In this document: positions 6,066 through 14,492 of the stretch, piece after piece
Layout of the letters: each line of letters begins with the position of its first letter
Position numbering within the stretch: the first letter of the stretch is position 1
Assembly (NCBI RefSeq): GCF_036248275.1
Contig: NZ_CP109181.1
Coordinates: 4,960,001 to 5,024,000 of the forward strand
Direction: 5' to 3'
DNA: 64,000 nucleotides
Source: Streptomyces sp. NBC_01716
Lineage (GTDB): Bacteria; Actinomycetota; Actinomycetes; Streptomycetales; Streptomycetaceae
Position numbers and translations under genes: made by a program
Notes under the pieces: generated by a model
What the model was told of the DNA's origin: nothing
What the model saw: the letters and a program-made list of their open reading frames with translations, nothing else
Database searches by the model: none

Positions 6066-9014
6066 ATGGCTGAGCACCGGGAGCGGCACGGGAAGCGGGA
6101 TACGGCGATGCGTACGGCACGTGAGAGGACGGCGGAGTCCACCGCGGACACGGCGGCGGCCACCGCACTCGCGAGAGACCTGGAGCGGGCCGTGCGCGGC
6201 GAGGTGGACTTCGGTTCCGCCGCCCGCGCCCTGGTCACGATGGACGCGTCCAACTACCGCCGCGTCCCGGTCGGCGTCGTCTCCCCCCGTGACGCGGCGG
6301 ACGTCGCGGCGGCCCTCGACGTGTGCCGCGCGCACGGCGTACCGGTCGTGCCACGCGGCGGCGGCACCTCCATCGCGGGCAACGCGACCGGCATCGGGGT
6401 CGTCCTCGATCTCACCCGGCATCTTCGCTCGATCGTGTCGGTCGACCCCGAGGCGCGTACCGCCGTCGTGCAGCCCGGGGTCGTCCTCGACCGGCTGCGC
6501 GACACGGTCGCACCGCACGGCCTGACCTTCGGGCCCGACCCGTCCACGCACAGCCGCTGCACGATCGGCGGCATGATCGGGAACAACTCGTGCGGGTCGC
6601 ACTCCGTCGCGTGGGGGACGACCGCCGACAACGTCCACGAGCTGTCGGTCACGACGTACGGCGGCGCCGCACTGCGCCTCGGCCGGGGGAGCTGGGACGG
6701 CGCGCCCGACGGTCTGCGCCCCCTCGTGGAGACCAACCTCGCGCTCCTGCACACCGGTTACCCCACCGGCCTGCCGCGCCGTATCTCCGGTTACGCGATC
6801 GACGCGCTGCTCCCCGAGAACGGCACCGACCTCGCCCGCGCCTTCTGCGGCAGCGAGGGCACGCTGGGCGTCGTCACGGAAGCCGTCGTACGGCTGGTCG
6901 AGTCACCGCCCGTGCGGGTGCTCGCGGTGCTCGGCTACCCCGACGAGAGCGCGGCTGCCGAGGCGGCGGCCGGGCTGCTGCCGTACCACCCGCTGACCGT
7001 CGAGGGCATGGCCGACGACCTCGTCCCCGGCGCGCACGACCTGCCGCGTGGTGGCGCCTGGCTCTTCGTGGAGACCGGCGGCGCCACCGTCGCCGAGGCC
7101 CGCGCGCACGCCGAGCGGATCCTGCGGGCCGCCGACGCCCTGGACGGCACGGTCGTGACCGACCCGGCCGGGGTCCGTGCCCTGTGGCGGGTACGGGAGG
7201 ACGCGTCGGGCACGGCGACGCGCAGCGCCGACGGCGGCGAGGCGTGGCCGGGCTGGGAGGACTGCGCCGTACCGCCCGCCCAACTCGGCGCGTATCTGCG
7301 GGAGTTCCGCGCCCTGCTCGCCGAACACGGGCTGCGCGGCACGCCGTACGGGCACTTCGGCGACGGCTGCATCCATGTCCGCATCGACTTCGACCTGTTG
7401 AGCACCGGCGGCGTACGGCGCTTCCGCCGCTTCTCGGAGGACGTCGCGGGGCTCGTCGTCGCGCACGGCGGCTCGCTCTCCGGCGAGCACGGCGACGGGC
7501 TGGCGCGCTCCGAGCTGCTGCCGGCGATGTACGGGGACGAACTGACCGGTCTCTTCGGGCGGTTCAAGGACGTGTGGGACCCGGCGGGGGGCATGAACCC
7601 CGGTTCGATCGCCCGGCCGGCCAGGCTGGACGAGAACCTGCGCTTCGAGGTCCTGCCGCGCAGGCGGGTCGACGTCGCCTTCGCCTACCCGCACGACGGC
7701 GAGGCGGACGGTGTGGTGGGCGGCGACTTCTCGGCGGCCGTACGGCGCTGTGTGGGGGTCGCCAAGTGCCGTGTGGAGGGGCCGAGTTCGGGCCCCGGGG
7801 TGATGTGCCCCTCGTTCCGCGCGACCGGCGACGAACAGCACTCCACGCGCGGGCGCGCCCGGCTGCTGCACGAGATGCTGGCCGGCGAGGTGGTGACGGA
7901 CGCCTGGCGCTCGGCCGAGGTCAAGGACGCGCTCGACCTCTGCCTGTCCTGCAAGGGCTGCCGCAGCGACTGCCCGGTGGGGGTGGACATGGCCACGTAC
8001 AAGGCGGAGTTCCTGCACCACCACTACGCGGGGCGGCGGCGGCCCGCCGCGCACTACGCGATGGGGCGGCTGCCACGCTGGCTCCGGGCGGCGGCGCCCT
8101 TCGCGCGACTGCTGAACGCGGCGGTACGGGTGCCGGGAGCCGCCGCGCTGGCCAAGCGCGTGGGCGGCATCGCGCCGGAGCGCTCGATCCCGCGCCTGGC
8201 GCCGCGGACGTTCACGCGGTGGCTGCGGGGGCAGGGGCGGGAGCGGGTCGACGACCCGGCGGTGGTGCTGTGGCCGGACACCTTCACCGAGCACCTGTCG
8301 CCGTCGGTGGGGCGGGCGGCGGTACGGGTCCTGGACGCGGCGGGGGTGGGCTTCACCCTGCCCGCGGGCACGGTCTGCTGCGGCCTGACGTACGTCTCCA
8401 CGGGCCAGCTCGACCAGGCCCGCACGGTCATGCGCCGCACCCTGGACCGGCTGGCACCGCTGCTCGACACGGGCCTGCCGGTCCTCGTCCTGGAACCGAG
8501 CTGCGCGGCGGCGCTCAAGACCGACCTGCCGGAACTCCTCGCGGACGACCCCCGCGCGGCCCGCCTCGCCGCGTCCGTACGGACCTTCGCCCAGACCCTG
8601 GAGGAGTGCGCGCCCAACTGGCAGCCACCCCGGGTGAACCGCCCTGTCGCGGGCCAGACCCACTGCCACCAGCACGCGGTCCTCGGCGACGCACCGGACC
8701 GCCGCCTGCGCGAACGGGCGGGCCTGACGGGCGACTTGAGCGGCGGCTGCTGCGGCCTCGCGGGCAACTTCGGCTTCGAGAAGGGCCACTACGAGGTCTC
8801 GACTGCTTGCGCTGAGGACCAACTGCTGCCCGCGGTCCGCGCGGCGGAGGAGGGAACGCGACTCCTCGCGGACGGCTACTCGTGCCGCACACAGCTGGAC
8901 CAACTGGCGGACGGAGGCGCGAAGCACTTGGCGGAGGTGCTGGCGGATGCGCTGGACTCCTCCGACGCCCCGCCCAGCAAGTCCGCTTCGGATGCCCGGC
9001 CCCGGCGTAGCTGA
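6066..9014 (+). CDS. FAD-linked oxidase fused to Fe-S/CCG domain (glycolate/D-lactate dehydrogenase type)
   Basis: About 982 aa combining a GlcD-like FAD_binding_4 dehydrogenase and a GlcF-like electron-transfer half in one chain. The FAD domain covers residues ~50-230 (PRGGGTSIAGNA is the pyrophosphate loop), followed by the FAD-oxidase C domain (GYAIDALLPENG, then HFGDGCIHVRIDFD). One 4Fe-4S motif, C626-x2-C629-x2-C632-x3-C636-P, comes next, then two CCG heterodisulfide-type motifs near residues 771 and 895. It probably oxidises a 2-hydroxyacid and passes electrons to the membrane quinone pool. Starts at 6039, 6066 and 6108 are all in frame; 6066 is chosen but uncertain. Confidence 0.88.
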   Translation: MAEHRERHGKRDTAMRTARERTAESTADTAAATALARDLERAVRGEVDFGSAARALVTMDASNYRRVPVGVVSPRDAADVAAALDVCRAHGVPVVPRGGGTSIAGNATGIGVVLDLTRHLRSIVSVDPEARTAVVQPGVVLDRLRDTVAPHGLTFGPDPSTHSRCTIGGMIGNNSCGSHSVAWGTTADNVHELSVTTYGGAALRLGRGSWDGAPDGLRPLVETNLALLHTGYPTGLPRRISGYAIDALLPENGTDLARAFCGSEGTLGVVTEAVVRLVESPPVRVLAVLGYPDESAAAEAAAGLLPYHPLTVEGMADDLVPGAHDLPRGGAWLFVETGGATVAEARAHAERILRAADALDGTVVTDPAGVRALWRVREDASGTATRSADGGEAWPGWEDCAVPPAQLGAYLREFRALLAEHGLRGTPYGHFGDGCIHVRIDFDLLSTGGVRRFRRFSEDVAGLVVAHGGSLSGEHGDGLARSELLPAMYGDELTGLFGRFKDVWDPAGGMNPGSIARPARLDENLRFEVLPRRRVDVAFAYPHDGEADGVVGGDFSAAVRRCVGVAKCRVEGPSSGPGVMCPSFRATGDEQHSTRGRARLLHEMLAGEVVTDAWRSAEVKDALDLCLSCKGCRSDCPVGVDMATYKAEFLHHHYAGRRRPAAHYAMGRLPRWLRAAAPFARLLNAAVRVPGAAALAKRVGGIAPERSIPRLAPRTFTRWLRGQGRERVDDPAVVLWPDTFTEHLSPSVGRAAVRVLDAAGVGFTLPAGTVCCGLTYVSTGQLDQARTVMRRTLDRLAPLLDTGLPVLVLEPSCAAALKTDLPELLADDPRAARLAASVRTFAQTLEECAPNWQPPRVNRPVAGQTHCHQHAVLGDAPDRRLRERAGLTGDLSGGCCGLAGNFGFEKGHYEVSTACAEDQLLPAVRAAEEGTRLLADGYSCRTQLDQLADGGAKHLAEVLADALDSSDAPPSKSASDARPRRS

Positions 9015-9129
9015 TCCACGCCGTGCGGTTCGTGTCGTCCACCAGGTACCGGATACGGCCTCGCGCTGTGACTTCGACGGGTGCCTGCCGTAGGGAGCCG
9101 ACTCGGTGACCGACCCTCCTTCTGGGTGC

Positions 9130-9187
9130 AGTATGTTATATCTCGAAGTCCATTGTGTTGCCCTAAGTGATCTGGAGGAGGTCCCCG
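9130..9187 (+). promoter_or_regulatory. AT-rich promoter region and ribosome site of the EamA gene
   Basis: The stretch 9131-9145 (GTATGTTATAT) is strikingly A+T-rich for this genome and fits a -10 region. GGAGGAGG at 9174-9181, 6 nt before GTG9188, is the ribosome site that decides the start. Nothing else is visible in 9015-9130. Confidence 0.4.
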
Positions 9188-10198
9188 GTGGATGAGCCGC
9201 GTGCCGTAGTCGCAGGTGTCGGAGCGGCGCCGGAGGCCTTGGGCGGGGAGCGTGGGCGGCGGGCCCTCGGGCCCCTCGTGCTGGTCGTCAGTGGCGTGCT
9301 CTCCGTGCAGTGGGGCGCCGCCGTCGCCGTGCTGCTGATGCCGCGCGCCGGGGTCGTCGGCGTCGTGACCCTGCGGCTCGTGCTCGCCGCCCTCGTACTG
9401 CTCGTGATCTGCCGGCCCCGGGTCCGCGGGCACTCGCGTGCCGACTGGGGCACCGTGCTCTTCTTCGGGGCGGTCCTGGCGGCCATGAACCTCCTCTTCT
9501 ACCAGGCCGCCGACCGCATTCCGCTGGGCGCCGCCGTGACCCTGGAGGTGCTCGGGCCGCTCGCGCTGTCCGTGATCGTCTCGCGCAGGCTCGGCAACCT
9601 CCTGTGGGCCGGGCTCGCGCTCGGTGGTGTGCTGCTGCTGAGCGGGGGCGGGTTCGACCGGCTCGACCCCGTGGGAGCGGCGTTCGCCCTCGCGGCGGGT
9701 GCGATGTGGGCCACGTACATCATCTTCAGCGCCCGCGTCGGGCAGCGGTTCCCGCAGGCCGACGGGCTCGCGCTCGCCATGGCCTTCGGCGCCCTGCTGT
9801 CCCTGCCGCTGGGCATCCTGGAGGCCGGTTCGAAGCTGCTGGTGCCCTCCACGATCGGGCTCGGGCTCCTGGTGGCGCTGATGTCGTCCGTCCTGCCGTA
9901 CACCCTGGAACTGCTCGCCCTGCGGCGGCTGCCCGCGCCGACGTTCGCGATCCTGATGAGTATCGAACCGGCCATCGCGGCGATGGCCGGCTTCCTCGTC
10001 CTGCACCAGAGCCTGTCCATCACCGACGCGCTGGCGATCGCGCTGGTCATCGCGGCGAGCATCGGCGCCGTCCGGACGCAGGCGGGCCGGCGTGCGGAGG
10101 TGAGGGCCGAACGCGACGCCGCGCGGGAGAAGCTGACGGCCGCCCGGAAGGCCGGTAGTGAGGTGGCGCCCACCGGCCAGGAAAGCGGCCTGAAGTAA
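9188..10198 (+). CDS. EamA/DMT-family exporter (RhtA-like)
   Basis: 336-aa integral membrane protein of the drug/metabolite transporter family. About ten transmembrane helices are predicted, in two EamA repeats (residues ~25-150 and ~165-300). LFYQAADRIPLGAAVTLEVLGP and MSIEPAIAAMAGFLVL are typical of the RhtA amino-acid exporter branch. GTG9188 follows a strong GGAGGAGG. The cytoplasmic tail is charged (RRAEVRAERDAAREKL). It precedes the acyl-CoA locus by 90 bp but has its own promoter region. The substrate is uncertain. Confidence 0.85.
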   Translation: MDEPRAVVAGVGAAPEALGGERGRRALGPLVLVVSGVLSVQWGAAVAVLLMPRAGVVGVVTLRLVLAALVLLVICRPRVRGHSRADWGTVLFFGAVLAAMNLLFYQAADRIPLGAAVTLEVLGPLALSVIVSRRLGNLLWAGLALGGVLLLSGGGFDRLDPVGAAFALAAGAMWATYIIFSARVGQRFPQADGLALAMAFGALLSLPLGILEAGSKLLVPSTIGLGLLVALMSSVLPYTLELLALRRLPAPTFAILMSIEPAIAAMAGFLVLHQSLSITDALAIALVIAASIGAVRTQAGRRAEVRAERDAAREKLTAARKAGSEVAPTGQESGLK

Positions 10199-10219
10199 AC
10201 CAAGCTTGCTTGCTTGTTT
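10198..10219. promoter_or_regulatory. Candidate operator of the acyl-CoA locus
   Basis: AACCAAGC-TTGCTT-GCTTGTTT, a 22-bp inverted repeat with one arm mismatch, built of TTGC/GCAA units and A+T-rich against its surroundings. It lies 70 bp before the first gene of the run at 10289. The TetR at the end of the locus (20234) is the obvious candidate ligand-responsive repressor. Confidence 0.5.
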
Positions 10220-10288
10220 CTCCGGGCGCTGCCATGCTCCGGGACACGTACGACGCCGTGTCCCGCGAGTCCGATCGGAGCGCACCAC

Positions 10289-11098
10289 GTGTCCGACCCT
10301 GCCGCGCCCATCCTCGACGATCTGCGCAGCGAGAGCGAGGAACTCGACCGGCTCGTCGTCGAGTTGGACGACACGGGCTGGTCGCTCGCGACCCCGGCGG
10401 CGGGCTGGACCGTCGCCCACCAGATCGCCCATCTCACCTGGACCGACACCGCGTGCGTCCTCGCCGTCACCGACGAGACCGCCTTCGCCGACCTGGCCGC
10501 GAAGGCGCTCGCCACCCCCGCCACCTTCGTGGACGAGGGCACCGATGCCGGCGCCGTACTGCCGCCCGGCCAGCTCCTCACCCGCTGGCGCGAGGGCCGC
10601 GAACGGCTCCAGGCGGCGCTGCGCTCCCTGCCCGCCGGTGCGCGTTTCCCCTGGTACGGGCCCCCGATGAGCGCGCCGTCGATGGCGACCGCGCGGCTGA
10701 TGGAGACCTGGGCGCACGGCCAGGACGTCGCCGACGCGCTTGGCGTACGGCGCGAGCCCACCGCCCGGCTGCGGCATGTGGCGTGGATCGGCGTACGGGC
10801 CCGCGACTACGCCTACCTCGTGCACGGCGAGCAGCCGCCCGCAGCCCCCTTCCGGGTCGAACTCACGGGCCCCGGAGGGGAGTTGTGGGCGTACGGCCCC
10901 GAGGGCGCCGGCCAGCGCGTCACCGGGCCCGCCCTCGACTTCTGCCTGCTGGCCACGCAGCGCGCCCACCGCGCGGACCTCGCCGTACGGGCCGAGGGCG
11001 CGGACGCCGACCGCTGGCTGGACATCGCGCAGGCCTTCGCGGGCCCGGCAGGCCCCGGCCGCCCGGCGAAATCCGGCCGCCCGGCGAAGGGGGCGTGA
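10289..11098 (+). CDS. TIGR03084-type DinB/MDMPI-fold metal-binding protein
   Basis: 269-aa protein of the mycothiol-dependent maleylpyruvate isomerase/DinB superfamily, the TIGR03084 branch. The N-terminal four-helix fold supplies predicted metal ligands in HQIAHLTWTD (about residue 43) and ETWAHGQDVADALG (about residue 145). GTG10289 follows GGAG with 8 nt spacing. It is the first gene of the acyl-CoA run, and its TGA overlaps an in-frame GTG of the AtuA-like gene, so the two are coupled. The family is often found beside acyl-CoA genes. The reaction is unknown; a thiol-dependent isomerase or hydrolase role is conceivable. Confidence 0.8.
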   Translation: MSDPAAPILDDLRSESEELDRLVVELDDTGWSLATPAAGWTVAHQIAHLTWTDTACVLAVTDETAFADLAAKALATPATFVDEGTDAGAVLPPGQLLTRWREGRERLQAALRSLPAGARFPWYGPPMSAPSMATARLMETWAHGQDVADALGVRREPTARLRHVAWIGVRARDYAYLVHGEQPPAAPFRVELTGPGGELWAYGPEGAGQRVTGPALDFCLLATQRAHRADLAVRAEGADADRWLDIAQAFAGPAGPGRPAKSGRPAKGA

Positions 11099-11100
11099 CG

Positions 11101-12882
11101 GTGCCGGACACCACCCCCGGCCCTGGTCCCGGTCCCGACCCCGGCGTCCTGCGGATCGGCAACGCCTCCGGCTTCTACGGCGACCGTTTCGACGCGCTGC
11201 GCGAGATGCTCACCGGCGGCCCCCTCGATGTCGTCACCGGCGACTACCTCGCCGAGCTGACCATGCTCATCCTCGGCCGCGACCGGCTGAAGAACCCGGC
11301 GTCCGGCTACGCCAAGACCTTCCTGCGTCAGTTGGAGGAAGGGCTCGGGCTGGCGCACGAGCGCGGCGTGAAGATCGTCGCCAACGCGGGCGGGCTGAAC
11401 CCGGCCGGACTGGCCGCCGCCGTACGCGAACTGGCCGAGCGCGTCGGCGTCCCGGTGCGCGTCGCGCACGTCGAGGGCGACGACCTGCTGGCCGCCCGCG
11501 ACTGGGGCGAGGGCGTGCTCACCGCCAACGCCTACCTCGGCGGCGCCGGCATCGCCCAGTGCCTGCGCGCGGGCGCCGACGTCGTGGTGACCGGACGGGT
11601 CACGGACGCGGCCCTCGTCACCGGCCCCGCCGCCGCGCACTTCGGCTGGGACGGCCACGGGCCCGGTGATCCCGACGCGCTCGCGGGCCCCGGCGCGCTC
11701 GCACGCCTCGACGCGCTCGCGGGCGCGGTCGTCGCCGGGCACGTCCTGGAGTGCGGCACCCAGGCCACCGGCGGCAACTACGCCTTCTTCGCCGCGCACG
11801 ACGGCGGGAGCGGCGTCCGCCGCCCCGGCTTCCCGCTCGCCGAAATCCACGCCGACGGCTCCGCCGTCATCACCAAGCACCCCGGCACCGGCGGGATCGT
11901 CGACATCGGCACCGTCACCGCGCAGTTGCTGTACGAGACCGGGGGCGCACGGTACGCGGGCCCGGACGTGACGGCCCGGCTCGACACCGTACGGCTCAGC
12001 CAGGACGGCCCCGAGCGGGTCAGGATCTCCGGCGTACGCGGCGAGGCGCCGCCCCCCACGCTCAAGGTCGGGCTCAACCGGATCGGCGGCTGGCGCAACG
12101 AGATCGTGTTCGTGCTGACCGGCCTCGACATCGACGCGAAGGCACGGCTGGTGAAGGACCAGGTCGCCGACGCGCTCGCCACCCGGCCGCCCGCCGACGT
12201 CCGCTGGGAACTCGCCCGCACCGACCGGGCGGACGCCGACACCGAGGAGACCGCGAGCGCGCTGCTGCGGCTCGTCGTCCGTGACCCCGACCCGGACGCC
12301 GTCGGCCGGGCGGTCAGCGGCGCCGCGATCGAGCTGGCGCTGGGCAGTTACCCCGGTTTCCATGTGACGGCGCCGCCGGGGAAGGGTGCGCCGTACGGCG
12401 TCTTCGAGGCGGCGTACGTGGCGGCGGCCGAGGTCCCGCACACGGCGGTGCTGCCGGACGGCACCCGCGTCCGGGTCCCGACTCCCGTACACACCAGGCC
12501 ACTTGAGCCGGTCCACGAACCGACGCTCCCCGTCCCCCTCCCCGCAGGCCCCACCCGCCGAGCCCCCCTCGGGGTGATCGCCGGTGCCCGCAGCGGCGAC
12601 AAGGGAGGCGACGCCAACGTCGGAGTGTGGGTCCGCACCGACGAGGACTGGCGCTGGCTCGCGCACACGCTGACCGTCGACCTGTTCCGTGAACTCGCCC
12701 CCGAAGCACGGGACTTGACCGTCGTACGGCATGTCCTGCCCCACTTGCGTGCCCTCAACTTCACGGTCCGGGGTCTCCTCGGCGAGGGCGTCGCCGCCCA
12801 GGCCCGGTTCGACCCGCAGGCCAAGGCGCTCGGCGAGTGGCTGCGCTCCCGGCACGTCGACATCCCGGAGGTTCTGCTGTGA
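11101..12882 (+). CDS. AtuA-like protein (DUF1446, acyclic terpene utilisation family)
   Basis: 593-aa member of the AtuA/DUF1446 family. In Pseudomonas atuA belongs to the citronellol/geraniol (Atu) pathway gene cluster, but its chemistry is not established. Family landmarks are RIGNASGFYGDR near the start, KIVANAGGLNP (residue ~95), GADVVVTGRVTDAAL (residue ~160), ECGTQATGGNY and the C-terminal ARSGDKGGDANVG. GTG11101 has AAGGGGG 7 nt upstream. A GTG at 11095 overlaps the preceding stop but is too close to that site. The open frame extends to 10210, but that part is a shadow of the preceding gene. Confidence 0.88.
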   Translation: MPDTTPGPGPGPDPGVLRIGNASGFYGDRFDALREMLTGGPLDVVTGDYLAELTMLILGRDRLKNPASGYAKTFLRQLEEGLGLAHERGVKIVANAGGLNPAGLAAAVRELAERVGVPVRVAHVEGDDLLAARDWGEGVLTANAYLGGAGIAQCLRAGADVVVTGRVTDAALVTGPAAAHFGWDGHGPGDPDALAGPGALARLDALAGAVVAGHVLECGTQATGGNYAFFAAHDGGSGVRRPGFPLAEIHADGSAVITKHPGTGGIVDIGTVTAQLLYETGGARYAGPDVTARLDTVRLSQDGPERVRISGVRGEAPPPTLKVGLNRIGGWRNEIVFVLTGLDIDAKARLVKDQVADALATRPPADVRWELARTDRADADTEETASALLRLVVRDPDPDAVGRAVSGAAIELALGSYPGFHVTAPPGKGAPYGVFEAAYVAAAEVPHTAVLPDGTRVRVPTPVHTRPLEPVHEPTLPVPLPAGPTRRAPLGVIAGARSGDKGGDANVGVWVRTDEDWRWLAHTLTVDLFRELAPEARDLTVVRHVLPHLRALNFTVRGLLGEGVAAQARFDPQAKALGEWLRSRHVDIPEVLL

Positions 12883-14477
12883 CCGTGCTCCACTCGGCGT
12901 TGGACCCCGCGTCCCCCGAACACGCCGCACACCGCGCCGAGATGCTCACCAGACTCGCCGAACTCGGCGCCGAGCACGCCAAGGCGCTGGCCGGCGGCGG
13001 TGAGAAGTACGTGGCCCGGCACCGTACACGCGGAAAGCTCCTCGCCCGCGAGCGGATCGAGCTGCTGCTCGACCCCGACACCCCGTTCCTGGAGCTGTCC
13101 CCACTCGCGGCCTGGGGCAGCGACTACCCCGTCGGCGCGTCCATGGTCACCGGGATCGGCGTGGTCGAGGGCGTCGAATGCGTCATCACCGCCAACGACC
13201 CGACGGTGCGCGGCGGCGCGTCCAACCCCTGGACGCTGAAGAAGGCCCTGCGTGCCAACCAGATCGCGTACGAGAACCGGCTGCCGCTCATCAGCCTCGT
13301 CGAGTCCGGCGGCGCCGACCTCCCCTCCCAGAAAGAGATCTTCATCCCCGGCGGCGCGCTCTTCCGCGACCTGACGCGGCTGTCCGCCGCCGGGATCCCC
13401 ACCGTCGCGGTCGTCTTCGGCAACTCGACGGCGGGCGGGGCGTATGTGCCCGGCATGTCCGACCACACCGTGATGATCGAGGAGCGGTCGAAGGTCTTCC
13501 TCGGCGGACCGCCGCTCGTGAAGATGGCGACGGGCGAGGAGAGCGACGACGAATCGCTCGGCGGCGCTGAGATGCACGCCCGTACGTCGGGGCTCGCCGA
13601 CCACTTCGCGGTGGACGAGCCCGACGCGATCCGCCAGGCGCGGCGGATCGTCGCGCGCCTCAACCACCGCAAGGCGCAGCCGGATCCCGGCCCCGCCGAG
13701 CCGCCCAAGTACGACGGGGAAGAGCTGCTGGGCATCGTCCCCGGCGATCTGAAGATCCCCTTCGACCCGCGCGAGGTGGTGGCGCGGATCGTCGACGGCT
13801 CGGACTTCGACGAGTTCAAGCCGCTGTACGGGCCGAGCCTGGTGACGGGCTGGGCACGGCTGCACGGCTATCCGGTGGGGGTGCTGGCCAACGCGCAGGG
13901 CGTGTTGTTCAGCGCCGAGTCGCAGAAGGCCGCGCAGTTCATCCAGCTCGCCAACCAGCGTGACATCCCGCTGGTGTTCCTGCACAACACCACCGGCTAC
14001 ATGGTCGGCAAGGAGTACGAGCAGGGCGGCATCATCAAGCACGGCGCGATGATGATCAACGCGGTCGCCAACTCGAAGGTCCCGCATCTGTCGGTGCTGG
14101 TGGGCGCGTCGTACGGCGCCGGGCACTACGGCATGTGCGGCCGGGCCTACGACCCGCGGTTCCTCTTCGCCTGGCCGAGCGCCAAGTCGGCGGTGATGGG
14201 GCCGCAGCAGCTGGCGGGTGTGCTGTCGATCGTGTCCCGCGCGGCGGCGACGGCCAAGGGACAGCCGTACGACGAGGACGGCGACGCGGCGCTGCGCGCG
14301 ATGGTGGAGGCGCAGATCGAGGCGGAGTCGCTGCCGGTGTTCCTGTCCGGGCGGCTCTACGACGACGGGGTCATCGACCCGCGCGACACCCGTACGGTGC
14401 TCGGCCTGTGCCTGTCGGCGGTGCACACGGCGCCGGTCGAGGGCGTACGGGGCGGCTTCGGCGTCTTCCGAATGTGA
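12879..14477 (+). CDS. Acyl-CoA carboxylase, carboxyltransferase (beta) subunit
   Basis: 532-aa carboxyltransferase that moves CO2 from biotin to an acyl-CoA. It has the two crotonase-like halves of the AccD/MccB/PccB family: FGNSTAGGAYVPGMSDH in the N-domain (acyl-CoA oxyanion site) and GASYGAGHYGMCGRAYDPRF in the C-domain (biotin site). Sequence style is closest to methylcrotonoyl- or geranyl-CoA carboxylase beta subunits. GTG12879 overlaps the AtuA stop as GTGA and has GGAGG 7 nt upstream. It pairs with the biotin-carrying subunit that follows. 3-Methylcrotonyl-, geranyl- or another branched enoyl-CoA is plausible. Confidence 0.9.
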   Translation: MTVLHSALDPASPEHAAHRAEMLTRLAELGAEHAKALAGGGEKYVARHRTRGKLLARERIELLLDPDTPFLELSPLAAWGSDYPVGASMVTGIGVVEGVECVITANDPTVRGGASNPWTLKKALRANQIAYENRLPLISLVESGGADLPSQKEIFIPGGALFRDLTRLSAAGIPTVAVVFGNSTAGGAYVPGMSDHTVMIEERSKVFLGGPPLVKMATGEESDDESLGGAEMHARTSGLADHFAVDEPDAIRQARRIVARLNHRKAQPDPGPAEPPKYDGEELLGIVPGDLKIPFDPREVVARIVDGSDFDEFKPLYGPSLVTGWARLHGYPVGVLANAQGVLFSAESQKAAQFIQLANQRDIPLVFLHNTTGYMVGKEYEQGGIIKHGAMMINAVANSKVPHLSVLVGASYGAGHYGMCGRAYDPRFLFAWPSAKSAVMGPQQLAGVLSIVSRAAATAKGQPYDEDGDAALRAMVEAQIEAESLPVFLSGRLYDDGVIDPRDTRTVLGLCLSAVHTAPVEGVRGGFGVFRM

Positions 14478-14492
14478 GTGATGAGGGCTGTG

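Noticed and set aside
10210..11100. N-terminal extension of the AtuA-like frame by about 300 codons
   Set aside because: The extension is an out-of-frame shadow of the DinB/MDMPI gene; the family N-terminus and ribosome site place the start at 11101.
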